64,000 bases of DNA from Seriola aureovittata (Eukaryota > Chordata > Actinopteri > Carangiformes > Carangidae): the NCBI RefSeq assembly GCF_021018895.1, contig NC_079384.1, forward strand, positions 22,358,640-22,422,639, given 5' to 3'. The notes beneath the pieces are model-generated. The model saw only the letters and a list, made by a program, of their open reading frames with translations, did not search any database and was not told the DNA's origin. Made by a program: the position numbers and the translations under genes. Within the stretch, counting starts at the first letter, position 1. Every line of letters starts with the position of its first letter. Positions 1 through 13,276 of this stretch are shown here, piece by piece.

Positions 1-570
1 CCACATTAGCAACAGGTTTACTTTAGGTGACTACGCTAACCTGGCAGCAACAGCAAGAGCTTAGAAACCAGATGCATCCTGATACCTCAGGTGAGCAGGT
101 GATGCATATTTAAGATTATAAAAAATATAGTGAAATGTTATAATTGTCTTTAGTGCAATGTTCTTGCACAGACTCTATGTTTAAAATGTATTTTTTTCAT
201 TTTAAAGATGTAATCACTCAAGGCTTAGCTCGTAAAGTTATGAAAGTTCTAAGATTGTATGTGTGACAGGTTGCAGCACAGACCAGATAAGACTTATACA
301 TATGAGGGTGTGTGCATGTGAATGTGAGCCGCCAAGCACTCTTAACAACTTTTTCCTTTAAATACACTGGAATTACCAAAAGAGACAATTTGCCAAGAGC
401 ATTTCATTTTCTGTGGTCAAGGGCAAAGTTTCATGCTGTGAATTTGCATAATGACTATGCACAACACAAAGGTCTCTTTTTTCTTCTATTTTTAGTGCAC
501 CTGCCCTTCTGCACATGAAAATCATTTTGGTGGTTTCTAATTACATTTTGTCAGTGTGTGCATTACAAAG
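1..570. other. Unassigned non-coding sequence
   Basis: AT-rich sequence with no supported ORF, repeat family or signal that I recognise. Confidence 0.5.
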
Positions 571-2967
571 AACTAGAAAAACTCCTTTTTCGAATGTGCT
601 TGCTGCTTGGTGCTAATCAAGCGCAAATGTTTCAACCTCTACAGAAGATTTTTCTTTGTGTTTCTTTTGATTTTTCTTTGAGTTTCATTCAGGTTATATA
701 TATATTGTAACTCATCTCACAAACTTTGAGGACTGGCCAAAGTGACCTCATAATGATGTTTTGAACCTACATTTGTCACATGTACATGCCCTAACAGTAG
801 TTGATCTGTAATAAAGCTACTGTGATTTCTCCTGCTAGAACAGAACAACATGGACAGCAGTAAATAATGCCCTGAGCTAATTAGCCAATCACAGTCAGTT
901 GTGTGAAAGTTTAGGCAGCAACTGCACTTGTGCACTTGTGTGTATCTGTCAGTGTGGCAGTAGAGCTGTCTAACATAGAGCATCCAAAAAGCTTGTGTTA
1001 CCAGACACTTATACAGTTAGTTTCCATAAGGTGGTGATGGTGTTTGTGTGTTTGTCAATGTATGTGTGTGTGTGGTGTTAGGAACTGTCAAAGTTAAACC
1101 TTCAAAAAGCCCTTTGAAGTTGTCAGGTCTGGCCAAAATGACCTAACATTAATGGTTTTCAACCAAAATTGTCCTCACAATTATAGAAAGACATGTACAC
1201 ACATGCAAAGAACCACACATCAACACGCACACACAAGTTCACACAAATACACCTTGTTGATGTACCTTGGAGTTGCTCTCAGAGTTAAAAGGCTAAGCGT
1301 TAATAAATCTAATTAGCCAATCAGAATCAACTTTGCCCATTTCTACCCAGTAATTGTCAGTAGCACCTGCTGAGACACTGGTGGTTATTGCGACTGTGGC
1401 CACCAGGGGGAGGAGGGAAACACACACACACAATCCCCTCTGTCTCCCTAGGTAGACAACAGCTTTTAAGATGAAAGTTGTGTTTGAAAATTGGATCAGA
1501 GGGAAAACTACAGTCTGTCCAAAGGCTGCAATAAAGAGATTGATATCTTATATGTGTTCCTATAGTTTAGGGTTTAGGTTTTATCGCAGTTTTTAAACTC
1601 CCCTCAACTCTGTTTAGGGGGGGATTTCCTCTAAAAGTGTAAACGATATCAGAAAAAGACCAAAACTGGGTGATACAGGACAAAAATCTCTACAGATGTA
1701 ATACGAAAATTGTCAGTGAAGGTTGGAAATTGTGGGATTTAAAAGATTTTGTCTGATTTTCTTTTAGGGAAAATTTTCAGGGATGGCAGTTAGAGTACAC
1801 AGTTAGCTCTGGTTAGCGAGTGGAGTTGTGCCTAAAGTAAGACAGGAGACATCGCTGAAGATGCATTAAACATCACAATCCTCTACACTGAAGTTATAAC
1901 AATACCACACAGAGAAAGTGAGAGAGAAGGAGAGAAAGAGAAGCTAGTGCTAGCTGCTAAGCTAAAGTAACTAGCAGATCTGCACAGCATGTAAACAACT
2001 GCTGAGTTGGTGGAAGACACTAAAATGAACAGAGAGCTCTGTGTGCTAGGGCAGAGCTACTGTAAGTTTATATGTATAGCAGGTAGTTAGACACTGTGAT
2101 GAAGAAAAAAGCAACATTAACTTTTGTTCAGAAAGAGCAGCAATAATCTCTACCAGTAACAGAAACTGACTGGAGATGGGACACCACACCAGCGTCAGCA
2201 TGTCACCACGTGAACGGCGTCCCTAATATTAGTGAAAAGACATCAGTAGAAGTAAATCACTGTGTAAAAACGTTCTCACATAAAAGAACAAAGTAATTCA
2301 GTTAAAATGTAAAGGTGTTACTATGTTACATTTGAAAATGGGGAGAGAGGGGTTAAACATGTTATCGGGTGATAATAATAATATATGATAAAACTATAAC
2401 TTTAAACAACATCTTTAGGTTACCAGATATATATCAGTTCCCAGGTGAGAACGGCAACAAAATCGACCAATTAGTTGCAGTTAGGAACTTGAGCATACAA
2501 CTGATAATTACTAACATACTCCGTTGGCAATTTATTATAAAAATAGTTTAAGACAGTTGTTGATTCAATTGATCACTGTGAAGGATGTAGTGTATATTAC
2601 ATTATACAGAGGTGTTTCTGTTATTTAGCCAACCTTCAGTGATAAAAATGGGGTGGTGGGGATGGTGATCATGGTGGTGGTGTGTGTGTGTGTGTGTGTG
2701 GAGGGGCTTCTAATTGAGTTCAATTAGCCAATAACAATCAGCTCTGTCCATTTCTGCCCAGATACTGGGTTAGTAGCACCTGCCGTTTACTATCAGCTTG
2801 TGAATTTTTATTGCAATCTATGGGTGAGCTGCTATGATGGTTGAACAGTTGCTGTAGTTGTAGTAAATTAAATATGTCTGCTGCTGTATTTACTGTTGTA
2901 CTGTCCAGTCAGAACTATAATTTCTCTCTATGAGCATAAACTTGTAAACAGTTTTCTGCTTTGTGTA

Positions 2968-3008
<41 letters not shown>

Positions 3009-3941
3009 GTGCGTGCGTGTGTGCGTGCGTGTGTGGCTGTGTTTGTAAACATCAAGAGATCAAAGACTCTCTTAACGAGCTGGTTTGAGCACCTGTGTCT
3101 AGCTGAAGACACAGAGCTGGCACAGGTCTTGGTGTGACTTTGGCTTGGCTCAGAACCATGACAGGCACAAGACCTTTGCGCACTGCATTGGCTTTGGCAC
3201 TGGCTTTGGTTTTTTTAGAGCCTAAAATGTGGACACAGGAGCTAAGTACAAAAAAATATCACTTCTGAATTTTTAGTGAAATCAGCTTAATTTATATTGC
3301 AGTCAATGGGAGAGGTGGAGGGTACCCCCATCGCTTTGAGGCTCATGTTTAAATTCTGTAAGTCTCTGTGCTCAGGTAGGGACTTTCTACAAAACAGCAC
3401 TATCGAGGAAGCTGTGATGTGTGAAGACTGAAATATGTGGCTGTGAGGTTTCAGGAGTTCTAGAGCTTCTCCCACTCTAGCGATGCTCTGAACATTCCAT
3501 GCAATACACACCCATTATAAAGTCTGAAACCGTCTAAAAATGACACAAAATGTAAACTTCTGTGTAAGCCGTAATGGTTGTCAAAATACCAATTTAACCC
3601 AAAAGAGTCTCAAGTCTTGTGACCCGTTTAACCTTTCAACCATTTTTCTATGTTGAAATTGACGCAGCAGTAGAACTCCAAAGTTGTTTGTTTTGAAGAC
3701 ATCGCCACATTCATTCTCTATGGGAATTTTTTCACCTTTTATCGCCATTTACGTCACCATGGTTAGAAAAGTTATAGCACACCATTCCCGATCGAACCGC
3801 AAGCATTACATATATATATTGTCTGGGTTTTCTCAAAGGTAAAGGACTGGTTACACGCTGAAATTTCGATACAGAAGATGAATAAAATGAAAAAGTATGC
3901 AGAATAATAATATTCAATGCTATTGCATTGCAGGCACATAA
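571..3941 (+). mobile_element. Family B hairpin-ended non-coding element, near full length
   Basis: It starts with AACTAGAAAA and CGAATGTGCTTGCTGCTTGG, the shared family 5' end. It ends with a small hairpin (CAATGC/GCATTG, loop TATT, 3915-3930) followed by CAGGCACATAATTA. The interval 1620-3800 is the reverse complement, with divergence, of 21695-22960. It contains (GT)n tracts and no coding capacity. Related end sequences occur in family A. Class is unknown; a rolling-circle (Helitron-like) or other non-autonomous DNA element is possible. Confidence 0.6.
2969..3035. repeat. (GT)n microsatellite
   Basis: A long GT run with GC interruptions at its right end, inside the family B copy. Confidence 0.95.
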
Positions 3942-4575
3942 TTAGTCCACTTCCTTTGGCTGAGTTGTTGTATAGCTTGATGGCAGTGGGAACAAAGGAT
4001 CTCCTGAACCTCTCTGTTCTGCAGCGCTGTGAGATGAGATGTTTACTGTAGCTGTAGCTGCTTCTCTGTCCTGCCAGAATGTTGTGGAGAGGATAGTTGG
4101 TATTGTCCAAGATGGCCTCCATCTTACATTGCAAGCATCTCTCCACAACACTCCTCAGTGTGTCCAGACTCCTGCCAAGCATAGATCCAGCCTTTTTGAT
4201 CAGCTTGTCCAGTCTCGTTGTGTTCATGTCGGACATGCTGCTGTTCCAGCAGACTGCAGTATAAAAACACCACTGGCCACCAGTGACTGATAAACATGTG
4301 CAGCATTTCACTGCAGATTTCAAAGGACCTGAGCCTCCTGAGGAAAAAGAGCCGGCTCTGCCCCTTCTAATAGATGGCATCTGTGTTCAGGGACCTGTCC
4401 AATTTACTGTCCAGGTGCACACCTAGATATTTATCAGTGTCCTCCTGTCAAATGTTGACTGGCTGAAGGGTGGGCCTAGACCTCTGAAACGACCATGTCC
4501 TTGGTCTTGGAGGTGTTCAGAAGGAGGCAGTTCTTTAAAGGCAGGAGTTCTGTGTACGTTATGTGGACTTGCTGC
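3942..4575 (-). mobile_element. LINE fragment, end of the reverse transcriptase ORF
   Basis: The minus strand encodes the C-terminal part of a non-LTR retrotransposon protein: [40 protein letters not shown] and RRSFVPTAIKLYNNSA, with frameshifts and stops upstream. It is collinear with 44940-45520. It is 5'-truncated, lacks the 3' tail, and abuts the end of the family B element. It is of the CR1/L2/jockey-like kind common in fish. Confidence 0.85.
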
Positions 4576-5849
4576 CACTTGTTGCCAGTGCATCATTTAA
4601 ATAAATAAAAAAATATAAAATGATATGGTCGCCCTTAGAGCTCAACACACTGCAACTTAAGAAAACACATGCAAACAGACAAAACACAAACAACTGAAGA
4701 AAACGTATACATCAATTTGACAACACATTTCCTTCAAATAATGACAAAACAAGCAAACACAGAAACACGCTGCAGGTAGCACAGATGACAATGGAAGTGT
4801 TTCCAAGGGACATAAAAAAGTGATGAACCTGGCCGGGACACACAGCATGTTTATGTATTTGGTTGTGTTCTGGCTTATAGGCGCTTTAGTAATGTTATGG
4901 GTCAGAAAGCCAGAAAAATGTGCTAAAAGATGCTTAGTAGAGCTGATATTATGGCAATTGTGTGTGGGTTTGTCACTATAAGGGCTCCTTTCACATTACA
5001 CATTGATCACGATCCATTGATAATATATAAATATTGATGAGTGCAGCTTTGTATACCCAGAAATCTTGTAAAATGATGACAAACAGCCCAGTGGCTTGTG
5101 TCATGTTTTGTATGCCAAAAATTGTAATATGATGAGCTCAGTGTTCACTGAGCAGAACGGTCCCTCACTGCTGTTATTGTATATTTTGATGGGAGACTGG
5201 GTTGTTAAGGGATAGTTTGTGTTCCTCTCTTAATGTGTAATGTGTCACTTTCCGATGTTGAAAATGTGACATGAGTGTCTTTGTAAGAGATTGGACCCTG
5301 TGATTTAGATTATTATGACAAAAATGGTCACCTAGTGTAACTTCAAAGAAGTCTGAAACTTTGTCATTTGCTTTCAACTCCAGAGAGAACATGAAGTCCA
5401 GAGATGGAAATGTGTGGTTGTGCTGTGGCTGCAGGCAAGTGACACTGATGTGAGGTGATCATTGAGTCTCTCTCTGAAGCCACAGAGCTCTAATTCAATC
5501 AGCCATTTATATGTGATCAAACCAGGACAGCCCATCCTGGAGAATAATTCGACTGGACTGGACCACTGATGAAATCACACACACACACACACACACACAC
5601 TGGAGCTGTGTGTGTGTTTAACATGTAAATCTGTTCTCCCATCATTTGTATAAAAACTCTTCCGTACATCTTTACCCCAGTTTATCCTTCTTTGTGAGTC
5701 AAAACAAATCTTTCACATTCATCAGCAGCTAACGATCATCTTGCCCCCTATTGGCAATCCTGCACCACTGCATGTTCACTGAGGATTAGATAGATAATCT
5801 CCCAGGGCTTCTGTAAATAGACAGATGGGTGTTTCCCCGACCCTCCCCC

Positions 5850-5850
<1 letters not shown>

Positions 5851-5895
<45 letters not shown>
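5851..5895. repeat. (CA)n microsatellite
   Basis: Uninterrupted CA run of about 22 units. Confidence 0.95.
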
Positions 5896-5897
<2 letters not shown>

Positions 5898-6813
5898 GAC
5901 CAGCCTCTCTGTTTCTTTGGTAGGTCACAGCATAACAGAGCACTTCAGAATACAGACATACAGACGGACTTGAAGATTATTTCTATCCTATTTTTATGTT
6001 CTATTACTCATATTGTTTTTCTTTTATTCATAGAAATTAGTTTTAATTTGTTGGCATAACACTGACATGTACTACATGCCTTTATTACTTTAAAGGAAAG
6101 TTAGGCTTAGTATCTTAAGTCACCCATTTTAAAGTCTAAAGTTCTTTGGACATAGCAGGTAACCATCACCGATTCTCATGAAATCACAGAGACTGCAAAC
6201 AGGAGTGCAGAGTTCACGATAGTCATAAGAAATTGGGGAAACAGCTCGAGGATCAAACAGCATGATGCCAAAATGGCTCTGAATTCCCGACGTGCTGGAA
6301 GTTTCATATAAATAAAAATATAAAAATACAATTGCTACAGTGGAGTAAAAAGAGGTTCTAGTCTGTATGCTTTATTTATCTAGTTTATCTTGTTAGCCAA
6401 TTACTGAAAATAGGTAACACAATACAAATAGCAAATGTAGGCTCTGTTTCCTCATATCTGGTGAGACTACAGTGCTATCAATGTGGGTAACCATCTTGAA
6501 ATAATGTACCACTGAAACTAACCCTATCACACTCCACTTTACTTTAATAATCAATCTAGATTTGTTTTCATATATCCAAACATGTGTGGGGAGATTTATG
6601 ACAGCAAAGTCTCTGTAGCAGGAGGTGGAAGTAAGATGGGAGTAAGGACAAATGGTAAACTCTGGGGGGGAGGGGTATGGACGGAGTTCACAGTGTTTAT
6701 GAGGACAGTGACTGGGGGATGATGGGAGGACATTGAGGTTGCGTCTCCACAGACCCCCTGCAGTGGGGATGAAGCTCTTTTCAGAACAAGGCCAGATTAG
6801 TGCCTCCACATAT

Positions 6814-6814
<1 letters not shown>

Positions 6815-6852
<38 letters not shown>
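6815..6852. repeat. (CA)n microsatellite
   Basis: CA run of about 19 units. Confidence 0.95.
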
Positions 6853-6857
<5 letters not shown>

Positions 6858-7373
6858 AGGTCACCCTCCTCCTTCTACATCCCTACAATCATCACTTTCC
6901 AACACAATGTCTGGATTAAATCCTTAACAGCTTTGTTTTTATTGGAGCAGAGTGGTGTTAGCATAAAGACCAGAGGACCTCAGTAGTGATTTTTGGTGTA
7001 AAGAAAATGTTACAAACCCTTTGTTTAGGGATGTGGGATGTTTTGGGATCATCCAATCTCCTAATCTCTTCTGATGGAAGATCTGATAAAGTAATTCCAA
7101 TAAATCTCCATTCCTTTCATCCACATTTGGAGTAATGTTTAAATTCAGACAAAGACAAATATGGAACCAACAGAGGAGGGATTCACAAACAAATGCAATA
7201 AACAAAGATACTAAAGTTTGTTGACTTAAAACTCATCTGAGCAATAGATATGTTTTCAAATTGCATCCTTTCATTTCCTAGCTCATTTAAAACTTCTTAG
7301 TATTGGTACTGAGTTTTTTTGTATTATTTAGTATAGTTTTGGATTGTTTGTTTTAAGATGTTTCACATCTCAT

Positions 7374-7560
7374 CCTTAAATGGTAAACAGACTTACTAGT
7401 GATTTTCTAGACTTACTGACCTCTCAAAACACTTTACAGTACTTGCTACATTCACCCATTCATTCACCCATACACAGCCATCAGAGGCTCAGTATTTTGC
7501 ACTACATCAGTGGACAACCCGCTCTATGTCCCGAGACACAGCTCCATCCCTCAGTCAAGG
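7374..7560 (+). repeat. Decayed common teleost interspersed repeat
   Basis: Contains the pattern of a widespread fish repeat: 'TTTTCTAGACTTACTGACC', 'CTCAAAACACTTTACA', then 'CACCCATTCATTCACCCATA' and 'CATCAGAGGCT'. It has no coding potential. The match is from memory of fish sequences, not from a search. Confidence 0.5.
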
Positions 7561-8224
7561 ACTGAACGGAAGTGAAATGTCTTCAAGGACCTACAAGTCG
7601 AGCTACTTTCGATTCAACATTGTTATGTGATGATAACAATCTGGCCTCTCACAGACTAGGACTGATGTACCTACTGTCAGACCAGCGGTGCGCTGACCAG
7701 GCTGTGACCCATATATTGATTTGCTAATTTGGTTGGGATTCCACTCACTATTTTGAAGTTTTATTCATATTTAGTTATATACATTTACATGATTATTTTG
7801 TTACTTACTTATGTTATTTTTATAATTATTTTTTTTGCTGTTACTTTTTATCCACCATTTATTTCATGTTTTTGTATCTTGCCTATAAAATTCATATAAG
7901 GACCCTTTTAGAGTTTAAGGTATTAGGTATTATGATTTAGGTATTTTGTGGTTGAAATGCAGTACCTTTTGTACATGCAGTGACTGGGCCCCTACTCACA
8001 AGCTTTTAAAGCTTATTGGGGTGTCCCACTATTATCACTATTATTATGCTTGTATACTCGTATTCCATTCTTTATTTCTTTATTTGATTTGTTTGAACTA
8101 TGAGTTATGAGTTGTTAGGTGACTTTTCCAACCTGGAAGAATTTCACTAGCTTTGTGTTCCATAATGAAAACTGCTGTTGCACAAAAAGATTAACACTCA
8201 TTAGTCCAAGCTGAAATCTAAAAC

Positions 8225-8300
8225 TATCAGTTAGCCTTACATTTGCTTTTATCCAAAGTGACTTACAAGTGAGGGACAAGACTAGAGCATGAAGAATATC
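8225..8300 (+). repeat. Short teleost interspersed repeat fragment
   Basis: The stretch TGCTTTTATCCAAAGTGACT followed by TACAAGTGAGGGACAAGAC is a repeat motif found very often in fish genomes. Confidence 0.5.
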
Positions 8301-8394
8301 TTGGCTGATTAGAGTTGGAGCAGCGCTTACATAACAGTTTTTACCATCCTTCTGTGGTCCATAATGCATGACTGCATGTCACAAATGATGTAAG

Positions 8395-8398
<4 letters not shown>

Positions 8399-8429
<31 letters not shown>
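8399..8429. repeat. (TG)n microsatellite
   Basis: TG run of about 15 units. Confidence 0.95.
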
Positions 8430-8431
<2 letters not shown>

Positions 8432-9002
8432 ATATATGTGTATGTTTTTACATACTCCTTCCTTTGTCCTGAGGGCACTGTCCGCCAACATCAGCATTGA
8501 GATGTGTCTCACTTGCTGACCATCAGCAAGCACTTACCCACACACTCCTTGAGGCACAACAATTCCCCCTTTAAACTTCATAACACAGCATATAGTCAGA
8601 AAGAGAGACGGACTAACAAAATGTGATGAAATACATCTAACTTGGTTATAAGTTGTTAAAACACCCTACAAAGTAAGGATAAGAATCAGCTTTTAACTTT
8701 CAGCTGCTTTGTCACCAAATTGGATCTTATCAGACATATGACCATATACAACAGTGAGCAATCAGTCAAGGTGGATTGCCTGTTTTCTAAAAATTACTTT
8801 TATATACTGCTAATCTATAACAGCACATTATATTGCCCAAATTGAATGTTTTCACCATAATGTGAATACATTTTGAATGAATTTAAATGCAAATTTGCTG
8901 AATCATCATATTGAAAATATCTGTAAAATGTTTATAAACAATATATTTCATTTGTCATCTTCAGTATGATCAGCATATTTATGATTGTGTTTAAGCAGCT
9001 TA

Positions 9003-9360
9003 AACCTGCAATGATGTTTTGGCCACTTGGGAGCAGCAGAAACTAGTAGTAGTCAATTTGTTATCCAGCAGTTCATCTTTATATCCAGCATTTACAGAGC
9101 AACATTATCATTCATCATTTGTGATGACTCAAAGTCCAGTATTCCCTCTCTTTTAGCTTGTTTATACCAACTCTGAGAAAAATCTGTCTCTTTAGCTGCT
9201 AGATGCTCCACCCTGTTCACCAGCTAGTCTCTTCCTGTGTCTATCAGCTGTTTGCTGCTGAGCAGGTAGAGGACAGTGGCTTTTTACAGCTGTTTCTCTG
9301 AAAACGATACTATAAGGCCGGTAAGAATAAACCAGAACATTAAGGTTGTGGTTGAGGTGA
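9003..9360 (+). repeat. Interspersed repeat, second copy at 36570-36860
   Basis: Shares with 36570-36860 a collinear series: ACCTGCAATRA, TGGCCACTT, AGCAGAAAC, CAGAGCAACAT, a 'CCAGTATTCCCTCT'-like block and GCTGAGCAGGTAG. Both are diverged copies of one dispersed family without coding capacity. Confidence 0.6.
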
Positions 9361-9439
9361 GCGGCAGGTTCAGCTAATAATTCTCTTTAATTGTGTGTCA
9401 TCACTACCACACACACCTTTCATATTGTTTTTTCTACTA

Positions 9440-9690
9440 CCACCCCAACTCAGAAATATCGATTCATTCCCCCATTTCAAATCACAACTCAAAACACATC
9501 TGTTTAAAACTGCCTTTTCCATCTGATGCCAATTGCTCTGTCACTTTTGTATTGTTTTTATTTTTATATTTCATTTTTATTATTGCTTCTTCTTAATGTG
9601 TTTTTAATCTCAATTTGTGTAACTCTGTACGGTGTCCTTGAGTGCCAAGAAAGGCGCCTTTAAATAAAATGTATTATTATTATTATTATT
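9440..9690 (+). mobile_element. L2-like LINE 3' end
   Basis: A short C-terminal peptide pattern (FKSQLKTHLFKTAF) is followed by 'GAAAGGCGCCTTTAAATAAA' and a (TTA)n tail at 9671-9690. This is the usual 3' end of fish L2-type LINEs. The copy is a 5'-truncated remnant. Confidence 0.65.
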
Positions 9691-10212
9691 AACATTGTCA
9701 TTTCATATACTGTCATTACAAAAATTGATTATAGCTGCTAATTCTCAAACCCTGGGCCACAGACCAAAAATAATATGTTTCAAAAAAAAAAAAAAAAAAA
9801 AGAACTGTGCTGCATTTTCCCTGCTTCCTGTCAAACCCCAACAACATAGTGACTTTGAATTACTTTGTTGGCAACAAAATTGTCCCTTTAAAATCAAAAT
9901 CATGTATAACTGGCTGAGAAGCCCTGACTTTACAGGTCAGAACTTCAGCTTGAAGTATTGAGAATAATTTGCCTCCACAAGAGGCAACAAGCAACAGTGA
10001 TTTAATCTAGATAAAATGAGTATGGGAAGAATGGTGAAGGTTATTAAAACGATGAATTGATGATGAGGAGGAGGAAATGATGGTTGTTTGGAGGTCAGGA
10101 CATGTTTAATATTACTGATAATAAAATATAAATATATTTTTGTAGTAATTGTACTGAGAAGCACACTGATGGTAAACATACTGAAGGTGTGTGTGTGTGT
10201 GTGTGTGTGTGC

Positions 10213-10304
<92 letters not shown>

Positions 10305-12599
10305 ATGTATCACTGGTTTTTAAAAATGGAAGGTCAGAAAGTTGTAGTACAACAGGCAACAACATGTTCCTTGCCACAGAATAATGTCATTAAGTATTAA
10401 ATTAATACTACTAGTTTAATATTAAATATGCTTCAACCCTATCTCTTATTTACATTTATATAGAGCTCCATATTTGTTTTTCCAAATATGTTTTGAGGGA
10501 ATCAGTGCCTGAATTTTATTTAATGGCAATAAGGGTAGGAAATGTTATTGTACCACACAGATGTTGTAGGGATGGAAGGTGGCCATAAAGAGCATTGGAC
10601 TTTGTTTGGGCAAGTTTAGGCTACACAGACAGTGTGGTTGATGCAGGGCAAAAATTGTGGTTTTGGTGAAATGTTAAATGCAATTTCTAGGAGATGACTT
10701 CACCCAGCGGGATTGCTGGTGTTTTCAGCGACCATGGCTCATTAGGTGGAGCTATGCAGGTAGTTACATAATGTCATCAAATTCTATGGTCTGATAAGAA
10801 TGATGGTGTGAGTTGTCTTGTCTAAATGGGTGCAACAAATTTAAGAGGAGAGTCAGGGAGCTGTCAATCAAAAACACTCCAGAGAAGATGTCTGGTCTGG
10901 CAGAGTCAGTGAAAACACCTGTGAGTAGGGGCTTTAAATCCAGTTTGAAATTGACACAGCGGTAAATACATGTGGGCCATAAAATATCTGTACTCCCATA
11001 GTGTGTGTGTGTGTTCGATACTGTCTGTCCATGGAAGAATGTCTCCTCGCTTGTGATATCAGTGACAAACAGTGTTGTTATTTGTTCTCCCTCCTCATTC
11101 AGATTTTCCTTCCAGTCCGGGCAGTTTTGTAGCCTACAATGTTCTTGTAGGATCAGAAGATGTTCATATGTTTCAGAATGTGTATATAACACTTACAGCA
11201 TATCAGCTCTTGTGTGCAGTACTTGTCTCCCATGTAATCATTTTATCAGCCATAATTCCTTTGCAAAAACAAATCTTATTTCTATTCTCTTCATATTAAA
11301 AATATTAGTGTGGGAGCTCATAAACATTACAGCAAACAGACAGAAATAGAGAGACTAAGGTGAACATCATCATCATGAGGAGTGGAAAGAGGGAACAAAA
11401 TATTAATACATTCCATGAGGTGGTTGGCAACAGGCAGGAGAACCAGGTAAAAAAGGGAGCCAGCTTTGGAGATGCCACTCTTAGTGGCCTAAGGAAGAAG
11501 TTGGGCACAGGAGTGTGGTAACGGACAGAGAGGTGCCAGGATGGAGATCAATGGCACAGTCATAAGGGCAGTGAGGTGACAAACAGGTGGCTTGGGCTTT
11601 GTTAAACATCTCCTTGGTGTTCCCACTTAAAATATTCTAGGGGAGCATTTGATAGATCAGGGAATTCCAAGACTTAGAGATAATAGGCATCATATAAGCA
11701 TGTTGGTTCCATTTACTTTCGGCTGCTACTGTCCTTGTCTGCCTGCCTGTCAGCAGCCTCCCTCCCAGGGACAGTGGCCAAACACCTCCCTCAGTTTAGA
11801 TCTGAACAACTTGACTGAAAGACATATGATTCAAGTTGAAAAATGGTCAGCATCAATTACTCCAAAGCAGGACGCCCTCATGCAGAACATCCGACCATCA
11901 TTTTGTAGACTGGTAACAAGTCAATATTTTTCCAACCACTCATCAACAATGGATTATTATTACTGATAGCATTATCAAAGGATATATGTGGCTGGCAGGA
12001 GCAGCGCTGCCGCAGCAACGGTGTGGACAAAGTAATCGCCATCACACACAGGTGAGGTGATACAAGAGGTCCGTCAACTCATTCCTGCTTGTTATGTTAT
12101 CACAGATGACGTTCATGATACTGGCCAAAACACCCTCAGGTGACCAAGAAGTGTCCCAGTGCTCCCAATGGGCTGTCCACCACTGACAGGGAGTGGAAGG
12201 AATTGGGGAGTAGTAAGGGCACTGTAGCTTATGTTTGCCACCCTAAAGGATTATTCCAGCCATATGGACAGGTTTTGAACATGTGCAGGTGAAGTGTTCT
12301 GGAGCTGTATATATTACTCAGTGGCCTAATTTGTCATCAGGACCTGCAGAGGTCACAGCAGCCCAGAGAAAAGCACAAACATGCAAACATAAAATAAAGC
12401 TGATTACAGCTGAAGCAAAATGTTGAACAACCTGTGGTAGAAATACAAGTGATTTAGTTCTGAAAATTTTTTTGTATTGTTGTGACGTGTATCGGACTTC
12501 AATGTGTAACTGAGTACACGTACAAATCTACAGTACTGTCATACACTGACTGAACTCATTCCCATTACAAACATCCTCTCTGTGGCCACACCCATTCTC
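9691..12599. other. Non-coding flank upstream of the arhgap23 promoter
   Basis: Holds a poly(A) run at 9782-9800 and the compound microsatellite at 10187-10302. I found no homology-supported coding region. Several short ORFs here have no recognisable domain and no codon-use or splice support. Confidence 0.55.
10187..10302. repeat. Compound (GT)n(GA)n microsatellite
   Basis: About 22 GT units with one interruption, then about 35 GA units in direct continuation. Confidence 0.95.
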
Positions 12600-13088
12600 T
12601 GGGAGACTTGGCATCACCTTTTGTTGTAATTGTACGCGAGCTCGCGCCCAGCTGATGTTGCACCATCTGGACCCTTGTCAAGCGCGTGACAACAAAAATA
12701 TCCCTGCCGCCCGTAACTTTCGAAATAAAAGTTTTACTTACACATAACTTTTAGGCCAGAAATGCTTGTAATTGCAATTCTTAAATTGTGCAAATACACA
12801 GTTGTTAGGTCTCAACCTTAGTTACTCAAATCAGCTCATTAGCCCGCTGTAAGATATACATGTAGGTTACTCCACAATAGAATAGAATAGAATCCAAAGG
12901 TCCGCCAATATTGAACAGCGTAATAATTCATACTTTTTGGTTTACCTGGGTTTTAAAAATGATCATTTTAATTTTGAGAAAATGTCTGTTTGATATGTGC
13001 TTGAATTCTTTTGATCCAAAAGCAAACTGTTCTACGCCTTTACTTTGAAGTCCAACCTGCCACATTTCCGGTAGCATAGTGTCTAAAA

Positions 13089-13187
13089 ATGGGTGCAGCT
13101 CGCAGCGGGGCTGTTTTAGAGAGAGGGAGAGGAGGGCCGTCCGGTGTCTGGTCTGCAGTGAAGCCGCTACCAACGCCAGGGACTTGA
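13089..13187 (+). other. Upstream ORF 1 in the arhgap23 leader
   Basis: An ATG at 13089 opens a 32-codon reading frame ending in TGA at 13185-13187, out of frame with the main start at 13277. If it lies in the transcript it could reduce translation of the main frame. Its presence in the mRNA is inferred. Confidence 0.4.
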
Positions 13188-13205
13188 GAGGAAAGACAAG
13201 TGTGC

Positions 13206-13232
13206 ATGATGCGGACAGCAGAGCAGCTTTAA
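13206..13232 (+). other. Upstream ORF 2 in the arhgap23 leader
   Basis: Two adjacent ATG codons at 13206 and 13209 open an 8-codon frame ending in TAA, 45 bases before the main start. Like uORF 1 it would matter only if the transcript starts upstream of it. Confidence 0.35.
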
Positions 13233-13276
13233 ACCATTTCTTCTGTCGGTTGACACACACAGACGTAGAGAACCCA

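Larger units (their letters stand above)
4576..7373. other. Non-coding flank with CA repeats
   Basis: I see no gene in this stretch. It contains (CA)n tracts at about 5576-5600, 5851-5895 and 6815-6852. The ORFs over them are products of the simple repeats. Confidence 0.6.
12600..13276 (+). promoter_or_regulatory. Probable promoter-proximal region and 5' UTR of arhgap23
   Basis: CpG dinucleotides, rare in the rest of the flank, cluster at about 12635-12720 and 13060-13200, ending in the first coding exon. This fits a CpG-type promoter and 5' UTR. I see no convincing TATA box, and the transcription start and 5' exon boundary cannot be fixed. The sequence from about 13079 to the start codon is open in the coding frame but has no upstream in-frame ATG. 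Confidence 0.5.

Noticed and set aside
3772..4380. 202-residue minus-strand ORF
   Set aside because: It is the end of a LINE reverse transcriptase joined by chance to the hairpin end of a family B element; not a host gene.
10088..10384. ORFs on both strands over GT/GA repeats
   Set aside because: Produced by the compound microsatellite; the same holds for ORFs at 2915-3112, 5829-6059, 17677-18267, 38653-38863 and 46480-46765.
11649..11966. 105-residue ORF upstream of arhgap23
   Set aside because: No recognisable domain, no splice or codon support, and low complexity at the end.
13079..13276. 66-codon in-frame extension of arhgap23 upstream of the ATG
   Set aside because: It has no ATG, and the family protein starts at MNGVAF.
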